Of a DNA stretch of 64,000 bases, positions 1 through 9,579 are shown one piece after another. The stretch is taken from NCBI RefSeq assembly GCF_000429185.2, contig NZ_AUBJ02000001.1, positions 5,975,371 to 6,039,370 of the forward strand, in the 5' to 3' direction. Both the position numbers and the translations under genes were made by a program. The DNA is from Actinoalloteichus caeruleus DSM 43889. Its GTDB lineage: Bacteria; Actinomycetota; Actinomycetes; Mycobacteriales; Pseudonocardiaceae. The first letter of the stretch is position 1, and every line of letters starts with the position of its first letter. The notes under the pieces were generated by a model. That model was not told the DNA's origin and did no database searches. It saw nothing but the letters and a program-made list of their open reading frames with translations.

Positions 1-171
1 CGGCGTGTGCTCGAACCGCACACCCGGCGGCGGCGCGCTCGCCGTGCCAGGGTGGTGGTGCACGGCGATCCGAGCCCCCTGCGCCGCGAAGGCGAGCGCG
101 GTCGCCGCGCCGATCCCCCGGTCAGCTCCCGTCACCAGGACGACGGTGTCCGTCAGGCCAGTATCGATCAT
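1..171 (-). CDS. SDR-family oxidoreductase, N-terminal fragment (cut by window edge)
   Basis: The gene is read leftward and runs off the left edge, so only the first 57 residues are visible. They contain the Rossmann nucleotide-binding signature VTGADRGIG close to the N-terminus (residues about 12-20), which is the TGxxxGIG motif of classical short-chain dehydrogenases/reductases. The family uses NAD(P)H to reduce or oxidise carbonyl/alcohol substrates in the cytosol; the substrate cannot be told from this fragment. The start is an ATG at 171. The next gene (379, rightward) is divergent, with about 200 bp between them. Confidence 0.75.
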   Translation of the reverse strand, partial: MIDTGLTDTVVLVTGADRGIGAATALAFAAQGARIAVHHHPGTASAPPPGVRFEHTP

Positions 172-378
172 GGGGTCATCCTCGGGCGCCGCCTCCGTTC
201 ACACCACCGCGTTTCCCGGTCGGCCCCGCCTCCGGTCCGACGCCCCGCGAACCCGGGGGCCGGTGCCCAGGACCCGCCAGCGGTCGCACCGGACCCGTGA
301 CTGGCGGGCGGGCCGATCGGGCGGCCGACGTGCCCTCCACCGCCCCGCCGGAGGTCCGGCTTCGGGCACCATGATCGG

Positions 379-1419
379 ATGTCCCATTCCCCACAGCCAG
401 CGCACCCCGCCGACCCGGTCCGACCGGCCCCCGGCGACCAGCGCCTCACCCGGTTCCTCCCCGAGGACGAGGACCCGGCGTTACTCCCGCCCGAACTGGA
501 ACGGCTCGTCCACGGGCTCGCGGGCGCCCCGCCCGGGAGCGGAGCGGTCGGCGAGCTCCTCTCCGGGCGCGACGACACCGACAGCGCCAGCGTCCTGCGG
601 TGGGCCACCAACCACACCCTGGCCAGTTCCACCCGGGTCCTACCGCCCGTCCTGGACGACCCCTACGACTGGGGCTGCGTCGCGGCCGCCCACGCGTTCT
701 CCCCGGTGTACGCGACCGGCGGCCGCCCGGTGCTCGCCGTGAACCTGCTGGGCTGGCCGAGAGCCCTGCCCGCCGACCAGGCGGCGCAACTCCTCCAGGG
801 GGGTCTGGACGTGGCACGCGACGCCGGCTGCCAGCTCGGTGGCACCCACCCCCTCGGCGACGACCGCCCCGCCTACGGCCTGTCCGTGACCGGCGCGGGG
901 CGCCCCGACGCCGTCCTCGGCACCGACGCGGGCGTGGCAGGGATGCCGCTCACCCTGACCAAACCCCTGGGCAGCGGGGTGCTGACCCGACGGCACCGGG
1001 CGACCGGCGAGTACTTCCCGCAGGCCGTGGCGAGCATGACCGCCCTCAACCACCGGGCAGCTGAGGAAGCCCTCGCGAACGGCGCCAGGGGAGCCGTCGA
1101 GGTGGGTGACTACGGCCTGCTCGGCCATGCCTACCTGCTGGCGCGGGCGAGCGGCGTGACCGTGGTCCTCGACTCGGCTGCCCTCCCGTTCCTGGACGGC
1201 GCGCGGACCAGCCCGGCGCACGCGGACTGCCCCCGCGCGCGACGCGTCCTGGGGTGGCTGGGACAGCACCTGGTGGCCGACGGCCTGCCGGAGGAGGACG
1301 CCCTGCTCCTCGCCGACCCGCAGATCTCGGGTGGGCTGCTGGTGGCGGGGGAGGTCCCCGGCTTCCCGGTGGTGGGCGAACTCCTGCCGCGCGGGGAGGA
1401 GGCGGTGGCGATCCGCTGA
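379..1419 (+). CDS. SelD-like (selenide, water dikinase-like) PurM-fold protein lacking catalytic residues
   Basis: The 346-residue protein follows SelD/PurM architecture: RDD near residue 64, DDPYDWG near 92, YATGGRPVLAVNLLGWP near 110, GGTHPLGD near 153, a YGLLGH segment near 243 and DPQISGGLLV near 312. SelD makes selenophosphate from selenide and ATP. Here the N-terminal glycine-rich loop with the catalytic Cys/Sec and Lys is missing (LTRFLPEDEDP stands where GAGCGCK is expected). The metal-site Asn and Asp of the AANxxSDxxAMGG motif read His and Pro (AAAHAFSPVYATGG), and TDVTGFGLLGH reads VEVGDYGLLGH. True SelD activity is therefore unlikely; it may be a nucleotide-binding relative. No SelA, SelB or tRNA-Sec gene is in the window. 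No clear Shine-Dalgarno precedes the ATG. Confidence 0.7.
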   Translation: MSHSPQPAHPADPVRPAPGDQRLTRFLPEDEDPALLPPELERLVHGLAGAPPGSGAVGELLSGRDDTDSASVLRWATNHTLASSTRVLPPVLDDPYDWGCVAAAHAFSPVYATGGRPVLAVNLLGWPRALPADQAAQLLQGGLDVARDAGCQLGGTHPLGDDRPAYGLSVTGAGRPDAVLGTDAGVAGMPLTLTKPLGSGVLTRRHRATGEYFPQAVASMTALNHRAAEEALANGARGAVEVGDYGLLGHAYLLARASGVTVVLDSAALPFLDGARTSPAHADCPRARRVLGWLGQHLVADGLPEEDALLLADPQISGGLLVAGEVPGFPVVGELLPRGEEAVAIR

Positions 1420-1644
1420 CGTCGACCGCCGCCACCCCGCCCACCAGGGACCGGCGAGCACCCGGGTGCGACGCCGCCCCCCACCGGGCGGGACCGGCTC
1501 CCCCGGCGCGGGGTGGCGGCACCGCCCACCGCTCCGCCGTGTGCCCACCTCCCCCGGTGGGTACACCCCGAGCACGGGGCCGCCCACCACCGGGCCAGGC
1601 CCCGCACCGGAAGGACGCGACGAGGCGGCCAGTGGAGGACGAGC

Positions 1645-2130
1645 ATGACGATCAGCGAGCGCAGGTTCTCCCCGGAGAGCGGTCCGGGAGTGGTGACCGC
1701 CGGACCGCCGGAGTCGCCCACCGTGATGGTGCTGGACCCGGCGGGGGAGGCGGTCCACGGCGAGCTGCCCGCGACCTGGCGGTCGTTGTCCGCCCGCTAC
1801 CGCGTCGAATGGGTCCGGTGGCCCGCCCTGCCGAACCCCGCGCACCTGGCCGCCAGCCTGCTCGGGGAGGCCCCCGTCGTCCTGCTGACCACGCGGGACC
1901 TGGTCGACACGGCGGAGTGGCTGGCCACCCGCCCACGGTCCGGGGTCGACGCCGTCTACCTGCTCGCCGGCCCCGCGCTGCCCGAACCCCCCGAGGTCCC
2001 CGACCACTTCGGCTCGGTGCCGGTCCGGGAACTCGACCCGGCGGGCACCCGCAACGAGCGCCGTCGGCCGCTGCCGCTCGGCCACCCGATCGTGGTGGCG
2101 GCGATGGGAGCGGTGCTGGACCACGAGTGA
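1645..2130 (+). CDS. Hypothetical protein, 161 aa
   Basis: The start at ATG 1645 is chosen because GGAGGA lies 6-11 nt upstream and the codons have strong G/C third positions. The protein has no signal peptide or membrane segment. It has a central alternating hydrophobic stretch (APVVLLTTRDLVDTAEWL) and a C-terminal segment rich in Pro and Arg. I do not recognise a family. It lies 225 bp downstream of the SelD-like gene in the same direction, so co-transcription is possible but not shown. Confidence 0.6.
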   Translation: MTISERRFSPESGPGVVTAGPPESPTVMVLDPAGEAVHGELPATWRSLSARYRVEWVRWPALPNPAHLAASLLGEAPVVLLTTRDLVDTAEWLATRPRSGVDAVYLLAGPALPEPPEVPDHFGSVPVRELDPAGTRNERRRPLPLGHPIVVAAMGAVLDHE

Positions 2131-2363
2131 CCCGAGGCGGGGACGCGCACCCGCGCCGGTCCGCGTCACGCGGAGCGGACCGGGGGGCGTCGAGCGGGGC
2201 GGACCAGCTCCCGGGCCAGGAGAGGACCACTCGGCACATCGTGACGAGGAGACGACCCGGCCACGCATCGGGCGGGTCCGGGCGCGTCCCGGCGTCCGGA
2301 CACCCGACCCCCGGGCCGAGGTCCGGCCCAGGATCCCCACCAGTGGCCGGCCGCGGAGAACGT

Positions 2364-2600
2364 TCAGAGGAACAGGCCAGCGAGGTAGCCGGCGAAGAAG
2401 CCGGCCACCAGCGCGGCCAGCAGGACGATCGCCAGCACGGTCAACCGGACGCTCCACCGCGACGGGGGCTTCGGCTCCCGGTAGGCGAGCCCCTCGGTGG
2501 CGCTGCTCTCCGCCGGAGGGGTCTCGGTGGGAGGAACCCGCTCGGGATCGTGAGCAGGCGTGCCGTCCCCACCATGGCCGGATTCGAAGTGCCTCGTCAT
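2364..2600 (-). CDS. Small single-pass membrane protein, 78 aa
   Basis: The N-terminal half is hydrophilic (MTRHFESGHGGDG, then Pro/Glu-rich). The C-terminus is one transmembrane helix (SVRLTVLAIVLLAALVAG...) ending a few residues later in AGLFL, so the protein is probably tail-anchored with a cytosolic N-terminus. ATG 2600 is preferred over an in-frame upstream start at 2633 because GGAGG lies just before it. It is divergent from katE, with about 150 bp of shared upstream DNA that holds the stress-type promoter. The function is unknown. Confidence 0.6.
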   Translation of the reverse strand: MTRHFESGHGGDGTPAHDPERVPPTETPPAESSATEGLAYREPKPPSRWSVRLTVLAIVLLAALVAGFFAGYLAGLFL

Positions 2601-2668
2601 GCCCTCCGGGTACCCCGTCGTCCGGTGGCCCACTCCCGCCCGGTGCCGGCCCCGCGACGGGCTGGCGG

Positions 2669-2693
2669 GGTTTCGGCTGCCACCCGTCGGGTA
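2669..2693 (+). promoter_or_regulatory. Sigma-B/F-like stress promoter upstream of katE
   Basis: GGTTT (2669-2673), a 15-nt spacer and GGGTA (2689-2693) match the actinobacterial general-stress sigma consensus (GTTT, N14-17, GGGTA). The element lies 56 bp upstream of the katE start. Placement next to a catalase gene supports it; transcription from it is inferred. Confidence 0.55.
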
Positions 2694-2748
2694 GGAGCGG
2701 AGGAACCCCTACGGAGGGAAGCCAGACCACGACGGAGAGGTTTGTCAG

Positions 2749-4896
2749 ATGAGCGGTCCAGATCCTGTCTCGGGCAACCCGCCGCCCACCGGTCGCGGCG
2801 CTGACGACAAGCAACGGCAACTCGACGCCGAGCGCGTCAGCGCCGACGGCGCCTACCTCACGACGCAGCAGGGCGTGCGCGTCGACCACACCGACGACTC
2901 GCTGACCGTCGGGGAACGTGGCCCCACCCTGCTGGAGGACTTCCACGCACGGGAGAAGATCACCCACTTCGACCACGAACGCATCCCCGAACGGGTGGTC
3001 CACGCGCGGGGAGCGGGGGCCTACGGGTACTTCCAGCCCTACGACGGCTCCCTCGGGGAGTACACCGCCGCCGAGTTCCTCACCGATCCCAGCCTGCGCA
3101 CCCCGGTGTTCGTGCGCTTCTCCACCGTGGCCGGCTCCCGGGGCTCCGCCGACACGGTTCGCGACGTGCGGGGCTTCGCGACGAAGTTCTACACCCGGCA
3201 GGGCAACTACGACCTCGTCGGGAACAACATGCCCGTCTTCTTCATCCACGACGGCATCAAGTTCCCCGACTTCGTGCACGCGGTGAAACCGGAGCCGCAC
3301 AACGAGATCCCGCAGGCCCAGTCGGCCCACGACACGTTGTGGGACTTCGTCTCGCTCCAACCCGAGACGATGCACATGATGATGTGGCTGATGTCCGACC
3401 GGGCGCTCCCTCGCAGCTACCGCATGATGCAGGGCTTCGGCGTGCACACCTTCCGCCTCGTCGACGGTGACGGCCGGGGCACCTTCGTGAAGTTCCACTG
3501 GAAGCCGGTGCTGGGCACGCACTCCCTGGTGTGGGACGAGTGCCAGAAGGTCGCGGGCAAGGACCCCGACTACAACCGCCGCGACCTCTGGGACGCAATC
3601 GAGGCCGGGCAGTTCCCCGAATGGGAGCTGGGCGTGCAGCTGGTCCCGGAGTCGGCCGAGTTCGACTTCGATTTCGACCTGCTGGACGCCACGAAGATCA
3701 TCCCGGAGGAGGAGGTCCCCGTCCGCCCGGTGGGCAAACTCGTGCTCAACCAGAACCCGGACAACTTCTTCGCCGAGACCGAACAGGTCGCCTTCCACAC
3801 CGCCAACGTCGTGCCCGGCATCGACTTCACCAACGATCCGCTGCTCCAGGCCCGCAACTTCTCCTACCTCGACACCCAGCTCATCCGGCTCGGCGGACCG
3901 AACTTCGCGCAGATCCCGGTCAACCGCCCGGTGGCACCCGTCACCAACGACCAGCGAGACGGCTACCACCAGTCCCGGATCCACCGGGGGCGGACCAGCT
4001 ACACCAAGAACAGCCTCGGCGGTGGCTGCCCGATGACCGCGGGGGCCGACCAGGGTGCCTTCCGCCACTACCAGGAGAAGGTCGAGGGTCACAAGATCCG
4101 GGCCAGGAGCGAGAGCTTCAAGGACTACTACTCGCAGGCCACCCTGTTCTGGAACAGCATGTCGCCCTGGGAACGGCAGCACATCATCGCCGCGTTCCGC
4201 TTCGAGCTGGGCAAGGTCGAGACCGTCGAGGTCCGCGAACGTGCCGTCGCCCAGATCAACCACGTCGACCACGACCTCGCCGTGCAGGTGGCCGAGGGCA
4301 TCGGAGTCCCGCCCCCGAGTTCGGAGGTCCGGCCCAACCACGGCCGCAGCTCGCCAGCGCTGAGCCAGGCCAACGCCGTCACCGGCCGCCTGGAGACCCG
4401 GCGGGTCGCGTTCCTCGTGTCCGACGGGGTCGACGAGAGCGCGGTCCGGCTGATCAGCGAGGAACTCCGTTCGCGCGGAGCCATCCCCGAGCTGCTGGCG
4501 CCCACCGACGGCTCGGTGCGCACCTCCGACGGGGGAAGCATCGCGGTCGACCGGGCGCTGTCCACGATGGCCTCCGTGCTCTACGACGCCGTCTACGTGC
4601 CCTCGGGGGAGGAGAACCTCCAGAACCTCTCCTCGGACGGTCTGGCCCTGCACTTCGTCGCCGAGTCCTTCAAACACGGCAAGCCGCTCGCGGCGACCGG
4701 GCACGGCGTCGCGCTGCTCGGCAGGGCCGGCCTGGTCAACGTGCGGTTGGCCAACGAGGGGGACGGCGCGGTGACCGACCAGGGAGTGGTGACCGACGTG
4801 GACAACCCGAGCAGTCCGGGGGTCAGCGGGCACTTCGTCCACGCACTGGGCGCGCACCGGCACTGGGAGCGGGACTCCGACCAGGTGCCCGCCTGA
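2749..4896 (+). CDS. katE: Large-subunit haem catalase (clade 2, HPII type)
   Basis: Cytosolic haem catalase that converts H2O2 to water and oxygen. At 715 residues it is the long form with a C-terminal flavodoxin/DJ-1-like domain (from about residue 545, [14 protein letters not shown]...). The distal catalytic His is H85 ([14 protein letters not shown]), the catalytic Asn is about N159 ([10 protein letters not shown]), and the proximal haem-ligand Tyr is Y373 (RNFSYLDTQ). The [15 protein letters not shown] block near residue 122 is typical of the family. The start has GGAGAGG 9-15 nt upstream. A sigma-B-like promoter lies 56 bp upstream and a strong hairpin lies 15 bp downstream, so it is a single-gene stress unit. 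Confidence 0.95.
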   Translation: MSGPDPVSGNPPPTGRGADDKQRQLDAERVSADGAYLTTQQGVRVDHTDDSLTVGERGPTLLEDFHAREKITHFDHERIPERVVHARGAGAYGYFQPYDGSLGEYTAAEFLTDPSLRTPVFVRFSTVAGSRGSADTVRDVRGFATKFYTRQGNYDLVGNNMPVFFIHDGIKFPDFVHAVKPEPHNEIPQAQSAHDTLWDFVSLQPETMHMMMWLMSDRALPRSYRMMQGFGVHTFRLVDGDGRGTFVKFHWKPVLGTHSLVWDECQKVAGKDPDYNRRDLWDAIEAGQFPEWELGVQLVPESAEFDFDFDLLDATKIIPEEEVPVRPVGKLVLNQNPDNFFAETEQVAFHTANVVPGIDFTNDPLLQARNFSYLDTQLIRLGGPNFAQIPVNRPVAPVTNDQRDGYHQSRIHRGRTSYTKNSLGGGCPMTAGADQGAFRHYQEKVEGHKIRARSESFKDYYSQATLFWNSMSPWERQHIIAAFRFELGKVETVEVRERAVAQINHVDHDLAVQVAEGIGVPPPSSEVRPNHGRSSPALSQANAVTGRLETRRVAFLVSDGVDESAVRLISEELRSRGAIPELLAPTDGSVRTSDGGSIAVDRALSTMASVLYDAVYVPSGEENLQNLSSDGLALHFVAESFKHGKPLAATGHGVALLGRAGLVNVRLANEGDGAVTDQGVVTDVDNPSSPGVSGHFVHALGAHRHWERDSDQVPA

Positions 4897-4911
4897 GGGG
4901 CGGTCCGGGAC

Positions 4912-4947
4912 GCGGACGAGGCCGGGCCCGGGCCCGGCCTCGTCCGC
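4912..4947. terminator. Bidirectional terminator hairpin between katE and mihF
   Basis: A perfect inverted repeat with 16-bp arms (GCGGACGAGGCCGGGC and its complement) and a CCGG loop. It sits between the convergent katE and mihF genes. There is no U-run, as is common for actinomycete terminators. Confidence 0.8.
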
Positions 4948-4956
4948 TGTGATCGC

Positions 4957-5271
4957 TCAGCCGGCCAGCGCGTCGATCAGCGCCTGCCGCTGCCGGTCGC
5001 CGAGCCCGGCGGCGCGGCGGGACGTGTCGATGCCGGCCTGCTCCAGCACGGCCGCGGCCCGCTTGTCACCGATGCCGGGAAGTGCCTTGACCAGGGCCGT
5101 CACCTTCGTCTTGCCGACGATGGTGTCGGTCTTGGCCTTGTCGAGCACCGCGGGCAGCGTGTGCTGGCCCGACTTGAGACCCGCGAGCAGTTCGGAACGG
5201 GCCTTGCGAGCCTCGGCGGCCTTCGCCAGCGCGGCTTGCCGCTGTTCTGGCGTCAACTCGGGCAGAGCCAT
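4957..5271 (-). CDS. mihF: Actinobacterial integration host factor (mIHF, S13-like H2TH)
   Basis: A basic nucleoid-associated protein of 104 residues, starting MALPELTPEQRQAALAKAA as in mycobacterial mIHF. The core IVGKTKVTALVKALPGIGDKRA (residues about 50-72) carries the helix-two-turns-helix DNA-binding element with the conserved LPGIG. The family bends and supercoils DNA and helps phage-type integration and replication. The usual mihF lies beside gmk and pyrimidine genes; here it stands alone between katE and a Clp ATPase, so this may be a second copy. AGGAAGG lies about 10 nt before the ATG. Confidence 0.9.
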   Translation of the reverse strand: MALPELTPEQRQAALAKAAEARKARSELLAGLKSGQHTLPAVLDKAKTDTIVGKTKVTALVKALPGIGDKRAAAVLEQAGIDTSRRAAGLGDRQRQALIDALAG

Positions 5272-5644
5272 GTGTGGATCGTCCTTCCTGATGGTGCGTC
5301 GATGTTCCCGCTGGTCGCAGGGACGTCAGAAGGCATCCTGAAGGACGCCGCCGACAACCCGCTGCTTTGCGGCCCGGCGTGTCCCCGATCCCCGGTGACG
5401 TCGGTCGCGTGGGAGTCCGCGATGACTCCCCTCCGGCGGGCGACGAGCACTCTCCGTAGTCTCCCGTGGTGGTCCCGGTGGACGGCGGGCTGGTCGGAGC
5501 CGGGCACCGTGACGGACGGTGTGCTGTTCCGCCCGGCACGTGACCGAGCGGGCCGCACACCTCCTCCGGTGCGACCCCGCTCCCACCACCCCTCCCGGGA
5601 TGCACCCCCGGCCACACCGTACGCCGGCCCCCGACCCGGCCGGC
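5272..5644. other. Intergenic, 373 bp, no gene seen
   Basis: This holds the upstream region of mihF and the 3' side of the Clp ATPase. No convincing small gene, RNA or repeat was seen. Confidence 0.5.
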
Positions 5645-8214
5645 TCAGGCGGGTTGCGGCTGCTCCCGGACACCCCCCTCGCCGCCGTCCACGGCGAAGT
5701 ACAGGTGATCGTCCCTGGCGTCCACGGTGACCTCGTGCCCCGGCGTCAGCTGGCCGTCGAGCAACATGGCGGACAGCTGGTTGTCGATCTCCCGCTGGAT
5801 GGTGCGCCGCATCGGCCGCGCGCCGAACTCGGGCTGGTGGCCGTGCTCGGCGACCCACTGCACCGCCGCCGGCTCGAACCGGATGGAGACGTCCTGGGCC
5901 CGCAGTCGCCGGCGGGTGTCCTCCAACATCAGGTCCGTCACCTCCCGCAACTGCGCGAAGTCCAACTGTCGGAAGACGATGACCTCGTCGATGCGGTTCA
6001 GGAACTCCGGGCGGAAGGTCTCCCGCAGCCGGCTCATCAGCCGCGCCTCCACCCGTTCGCTCTCCCGGTCCGCCCCGGCTGCCGATCCTGGGTTGAAGCC
6101 CAGCCGCCCGGCGCCCCTGGTGACGAGGTCGGATCCGACGTTGCTGGTCATGATGACCACCGTGTTGCGGAAGTCCACGGTCCGACCCTGGCCGTCGGTC
6201 AGCCGCCCGTCGTCCAACACCTGGAGCAGCATGTTGAACACGTCGGAGTGCGCCTTCTCGATCTCGTCGAAGAGCAGCACGGAGTAGGGGTGCCGCCGCA
6301 CGGTCTCGGTGAGCTGGCCGGCCTCCTCGTACCCCACGTAACCGGGGGGAGCCCCGGTGAGCCGGCTCACCGTGTGCCGTTCCTGGAACTCGCTCATGTC
6401 CATCCGCACCATCCGGTCCTCGTCGCCGAACAGCGCCTCCGCCAGCGCCTTCGCCAGTTCGGTCTTGCCGACCCCGGTGGGCCCCAGGAACAGGAAGCTG
6501 CCCATCGGGCGGTTCGGGTCACCCAGCCCAGCGCGGGACCGCCGGACGGCCTCGGCCACCGCCCGCACCGCCTCGTCCTGCCCGATCACCCGGTGGTGCA
6601 GGTGGTCCTCCAACCGGAGCAACCGGCTGCGCTCCTCCTCGGTGAGCTGGCTGACCGGGATGCCGGTGGAGCGGGAGACGACCTCCGCGATGTCGTTCGT
6701 CGTGACCTCCGGGGAACGCGGGGTGCCGTCCTCCCGCATCGACTCGATCCGGTCCCGCAGCTCCTCGGACCGGTCCCGCAGCCGGGAGGCGTGCTCGTAC
6801 TGCTCGTCGGCCACCGCCTGCGCCTTGTCCCGCCGCACCTGTTCCAGCTGCTGCTCCAGCTCCCGCAACTGCGCGTTCGGGGTCCGCAACCGGAGCCGGA
6901 CCCGGGCCCCCGCCTGGTCGACGAGGTCGATCGCCTTGTCCGGCAGGAAGCGGTCGGTGACGTAGCGGTCCGACAGCTCGGCGGCCGCCACCAGCGCCTC
7001 GTCGCGGAACCGCACCTGGTGGTGCGCCTCGTAGCGGTCCCGGAGACCACGCAGGATGGCGATGGTGTCCTCCAACGTCGGTTCGGGGACCAGGATGGGT
7101 TGGAACCGCCGTTCGAGCGCGGCGTCCTTCTCGATGTTCCGCCGGTACTCGTCGAGCGTCGTCGCGCCGACCACCCGCATCTCGCCCCTGGCCAGCGAGG
7201 GCTTGAGCATGTTGCCCGCGTCCATGGTGCCCTCGGCGCCGGCGCCAGCCCCCACGACCGTGTGCAGCTCGTCGATGAAGATGATCAGGTCGTCCCCGTG
7301 CTCCCTGATCTCGTCGATCAGCTTCTTCATCCGCTCCTCGAAGTCACCCCGGTAGCGGGTCCCCGCGACCACCCCGGTGATGTCGAGCTGGATGACCCGC
7401 TTGTCCAACAGCAGGTCGGGGACGTCGGCGTCGACGATGCGCTGCGCCAGCCCCTCGACGATCGCGGTCTTGCCCACACCGGCGTCCCCGATGAGGACCG
7501 GGTTGTTCTTGGTGCGCCGGGAGAGCACCTCGATGGTCTGCTCGATCTCCCCGTCACGTCCGATCACCGGGTCCAGCTTGGCCTCCCGCGCCGCGGCGGT
7601 CAGGTCCCGGCCGTACTGGTCGACGGTGGGCGTGCTGGTCTGCTGCGCCCGCTCCGGCGGAGCGCCGCGCCCCGAGAACGCCGACCTCAACGCGTTGGGG
7701 GTCACGTGGGCGGCGGTCAACAGCCGCCCCGCGTTCGACTCCGGGTTCGCCGCCAGCGCCAGCAACAGGTGTTCGGGGCCGATGTAGCTGGCGCCCGTCG
7801 CCCGGGACAGCTGGTGGGCGTCCAGCAGGGCGCGTTTCGCCGCCGGCGCCAGCGTCGGGGGCGCCTCCCGGGGTTCGCCGGAGGCCGGCCCGTGTTCCTC
7901 CACGGCCGAGGCCAACGCCCCCGGATCGGCCCCGCCTCCTCCAGCAGTTCCCGGGTCGGGGCCACCTGGGTGGCGGCCCAGAGGAGGTGCTCGGTGTCGA
8001 CGTCCGCCCGACCCCAGTCGGCCGTCTTCCGGGCGGCCCTGGCCATCAGCTCCCGCGCCTGCTCGCTCATCAGCAAGGTGATGTCCACCCGTCGCGCGGG
8101 GTGGCGCTGCCCACCGCTGCCGAAGAACCGGGCGAGGAACTCGTCGAAGGAACCCCCGCCGAAGCCTTCCGGTCCCCCGCCGAGGCCACCCTCCGGGCCG
8201 AAGTAGCCGCTCAT
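5645..8214 (-). CDS. ClpC-type HSP100 AAA+ unfoldase (one-base frameshift near 7930)
   Basis: A two-ring Clp chaperone, about 856 residues once one base is restored. In order: a Gly/Phe-rich N-terminus ([10 protein letters not shown]...), a double Clp-N repeat, AAA-1 with Walker A GDAGVGKT, a UVR-like coiled segment ([17 protein letters not shown]), AAA-2 with GPTGVGKT, and an RLGF loop where ClpC contacts ClpP. ATP-driven unfolding of proteins for ClpP is the expected role. The reading frame breaks after ELLEEAG: a C4 run at 7930-7933 (+ strand) would restore the frame if it were C5. GGGAGG precedes the ATG at 8214. The UVR and LGF features favour ClpC over ClpB. Because the rest is intact, a sequencing error is more likely than true loss. 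Confidence 0.85.
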
Positions 8215-8417
8215 TGCCAACCTCCCAGTGCTGACGACCTGCCGTGGCCCCGCTGTCGGTGGCACGTGGCGCGGCCAGCCCGGCGTCGTCGGCCCGGCGA
8301 GGCGGCCCACACCGCTCTGCTCACACGAGGCGCGTCTCCCGGGGGTGCCCGAGTGGGGGAGGAACAAACGCCGCTGGCCGGTGGGACGCGCGGCGACCCG
8401 GCTGGTGGTGGGTCGGC

Positions 8418-8423
8418 TATCCT
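8418..8423 (+). promoter_or_regulatory. -10 element of a probable leaderless promoter
   Basis: TATCCT ends 6 nt before ATG 8430, the spacing expected when transcription starts at the start codon itself. There is no Shine-Dalgarno before this ATG. Confidence 0.5.
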
Positions 8424-8429
8424 GCCGCG

Positions 8430-9548
8430 ATGCGGGCTGGGGCGCGGGACGAGGACGAGTGGGCCGGCGGTCTCGGCCGTCGAGCGCGGGCCTGGGCGGA
8501 CGAGGCGGTGCGGCGGGTGCAGGCGGACGCGAACCGTTCCGCCGACACGCACCTGCACCTCGTGCCGCTCCCCGCCGACTGGGGGATCGACCTCTACCTC
8601 AAGGACGAGTCGGTGCATCCGACGGGGAGCCTCAAACACCGGCTGGCCAGGTCGTTGTTCCTCTACGGCCTCGCGAACGGGTGGATCACCGAACACACCA
8701 CGATCATCGAGGCCACCAGCGGGAGCACCGCCGTGTCCGAGGCCTACTTCGCCCGGCTCCTCGACCTGCCCTTCATCGCCGTGATGCCCCGCACGACGAG
8801 CCCCGAGAAGATCGCGCTCATCGAGCGCTACGGCGGGCGGTGCCACTTCACCGACCGGCCGATCGAGATCTACTCCGAGGCCCAGCGGCTCGCGGAGGAG
8901 ACCGGCGGGCACTACATGGACCAGTTCACCTACGCGGAGCGGGCCACCGACTGGCGGGGGAACAACAACATCGCCGAGTCGATCTTCGAGCAGCTCGGCC
9001 AGGAACGGCACCCCGTCCCCCGGTGGATCGTGGTGGGCGCCGGTACCGGCGGAACCTCGGCGACGATCGGCCGCTACCTGCGGTACCGGCGCTACCCGAC
9101 CCGGCTGGCGGTCGTCGACCCGGAGAACTCGGCGTACTTCCCCGGGTGGACCACGAACGCTCCCGACTACGCCACCGGGATGCCCTCCCGCATCGAGGGG
9201 ATCGGCCGTCCCCGCATCGAGCCCAGCTTCGTGCCCAGCGTCATCGACCTGATGATCCCGGTGCCGGACGCCGCGAGCATCGCGGCCGTGCGCCACCTGC
9301 ACGAGATGACGGGTCTGCGCGCCGGTGGTTCGACCGGCACCAACCTCTGGGGCAGTTGGCAGCTGATCAGCCGGATGCTGGACGCCGGGACGACCGGCAG
9401 CGTGGTCACCCTGCTCTGCGACGGCGGCGACCGCTACGACCACACCTACTACGACGACTCCTGGGTGGAGCGGCAGGACCTGGACCTGGCGCCGCACCGC
9501 CGGACCATCGACGAGTTCCTCGCCTCCGGCACCTGGAAGCAGGGCTGA
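8430..9548 (+). CDS. PLP-dependent cysteine synthase-fold enzyme, Cds1 type (L-cysteine desulfhydrase)
   Basis: A fold-type II PLP enzyme of 372 residues. The Schiff-base Lys lies in HPTGSLKHR (about residue 73), the Asn-loop equivalent is [10 protein letters not shown], and the phosphate-binding loop is [12 protein letters not shown]. The overall layout and the C-terminal [14 protein letters not shown] segment match the mycobacterial Cds1 group, which degrades L-cysteine to sulfide, pyruvate and ammonia, rather than CysK/CysM. The start at ATG 8430 is chosen for its -10 box 6 nt upstream and because codon bias begins there. The substrate is inferred from family resemblance; an O-acetylserine sulfhydrylase role cannot be excluded. 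Confidence 0.75.
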   Translation: MRAGARDEDEWAGGLGRRARAWADEAVRRVQADANRSADTHLHLVPLPADWGIDLYLKDESVHPTGSLKHRLARSLFLYGLANGWITEHTTIIEATSGSTAVSEAYFARLLDLPFIAVMPRTTSPEKIALIERYGGRCHFTDRPIEIYSEAQRLAEETGGHYMDQFTYAERATDWRGNNNIAESIFEQLGQERHPVPRWIVVGAGTGGTSATIGRYLRYRRYPTRLAVVDPENSAYFPGWTTNAPDYATGMPSRIEGIGRPRIEPSFVPSVIDLMIPVPDAASIAAVRHLHEMTGLRAGGSTGTNLWGSWQLISRMLDAGTTGSVVTLLCDGGDRYDHTYYDDSWVERQDLDLAPHRRTIDEFLASGTWKQG

Positions 9549-9579
9549 CCTCCCGGCACCGGACGACCGCCGACCAGGG

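Noticed and set aside
640..4863. A 1407-codon open frame on the minus strand
   Set aside because: It runs antisense through SelD-like and katE genes that have clear motifs; its translation is Arg/Gly/Val/His-rich without domains. It is a by-product of high GC.
5519..8206. A long plus-strand frame across the Clp ATPase
   Set aside because: The minus strand encodes unmistakable AAA+ motifs; the plus frame has none.
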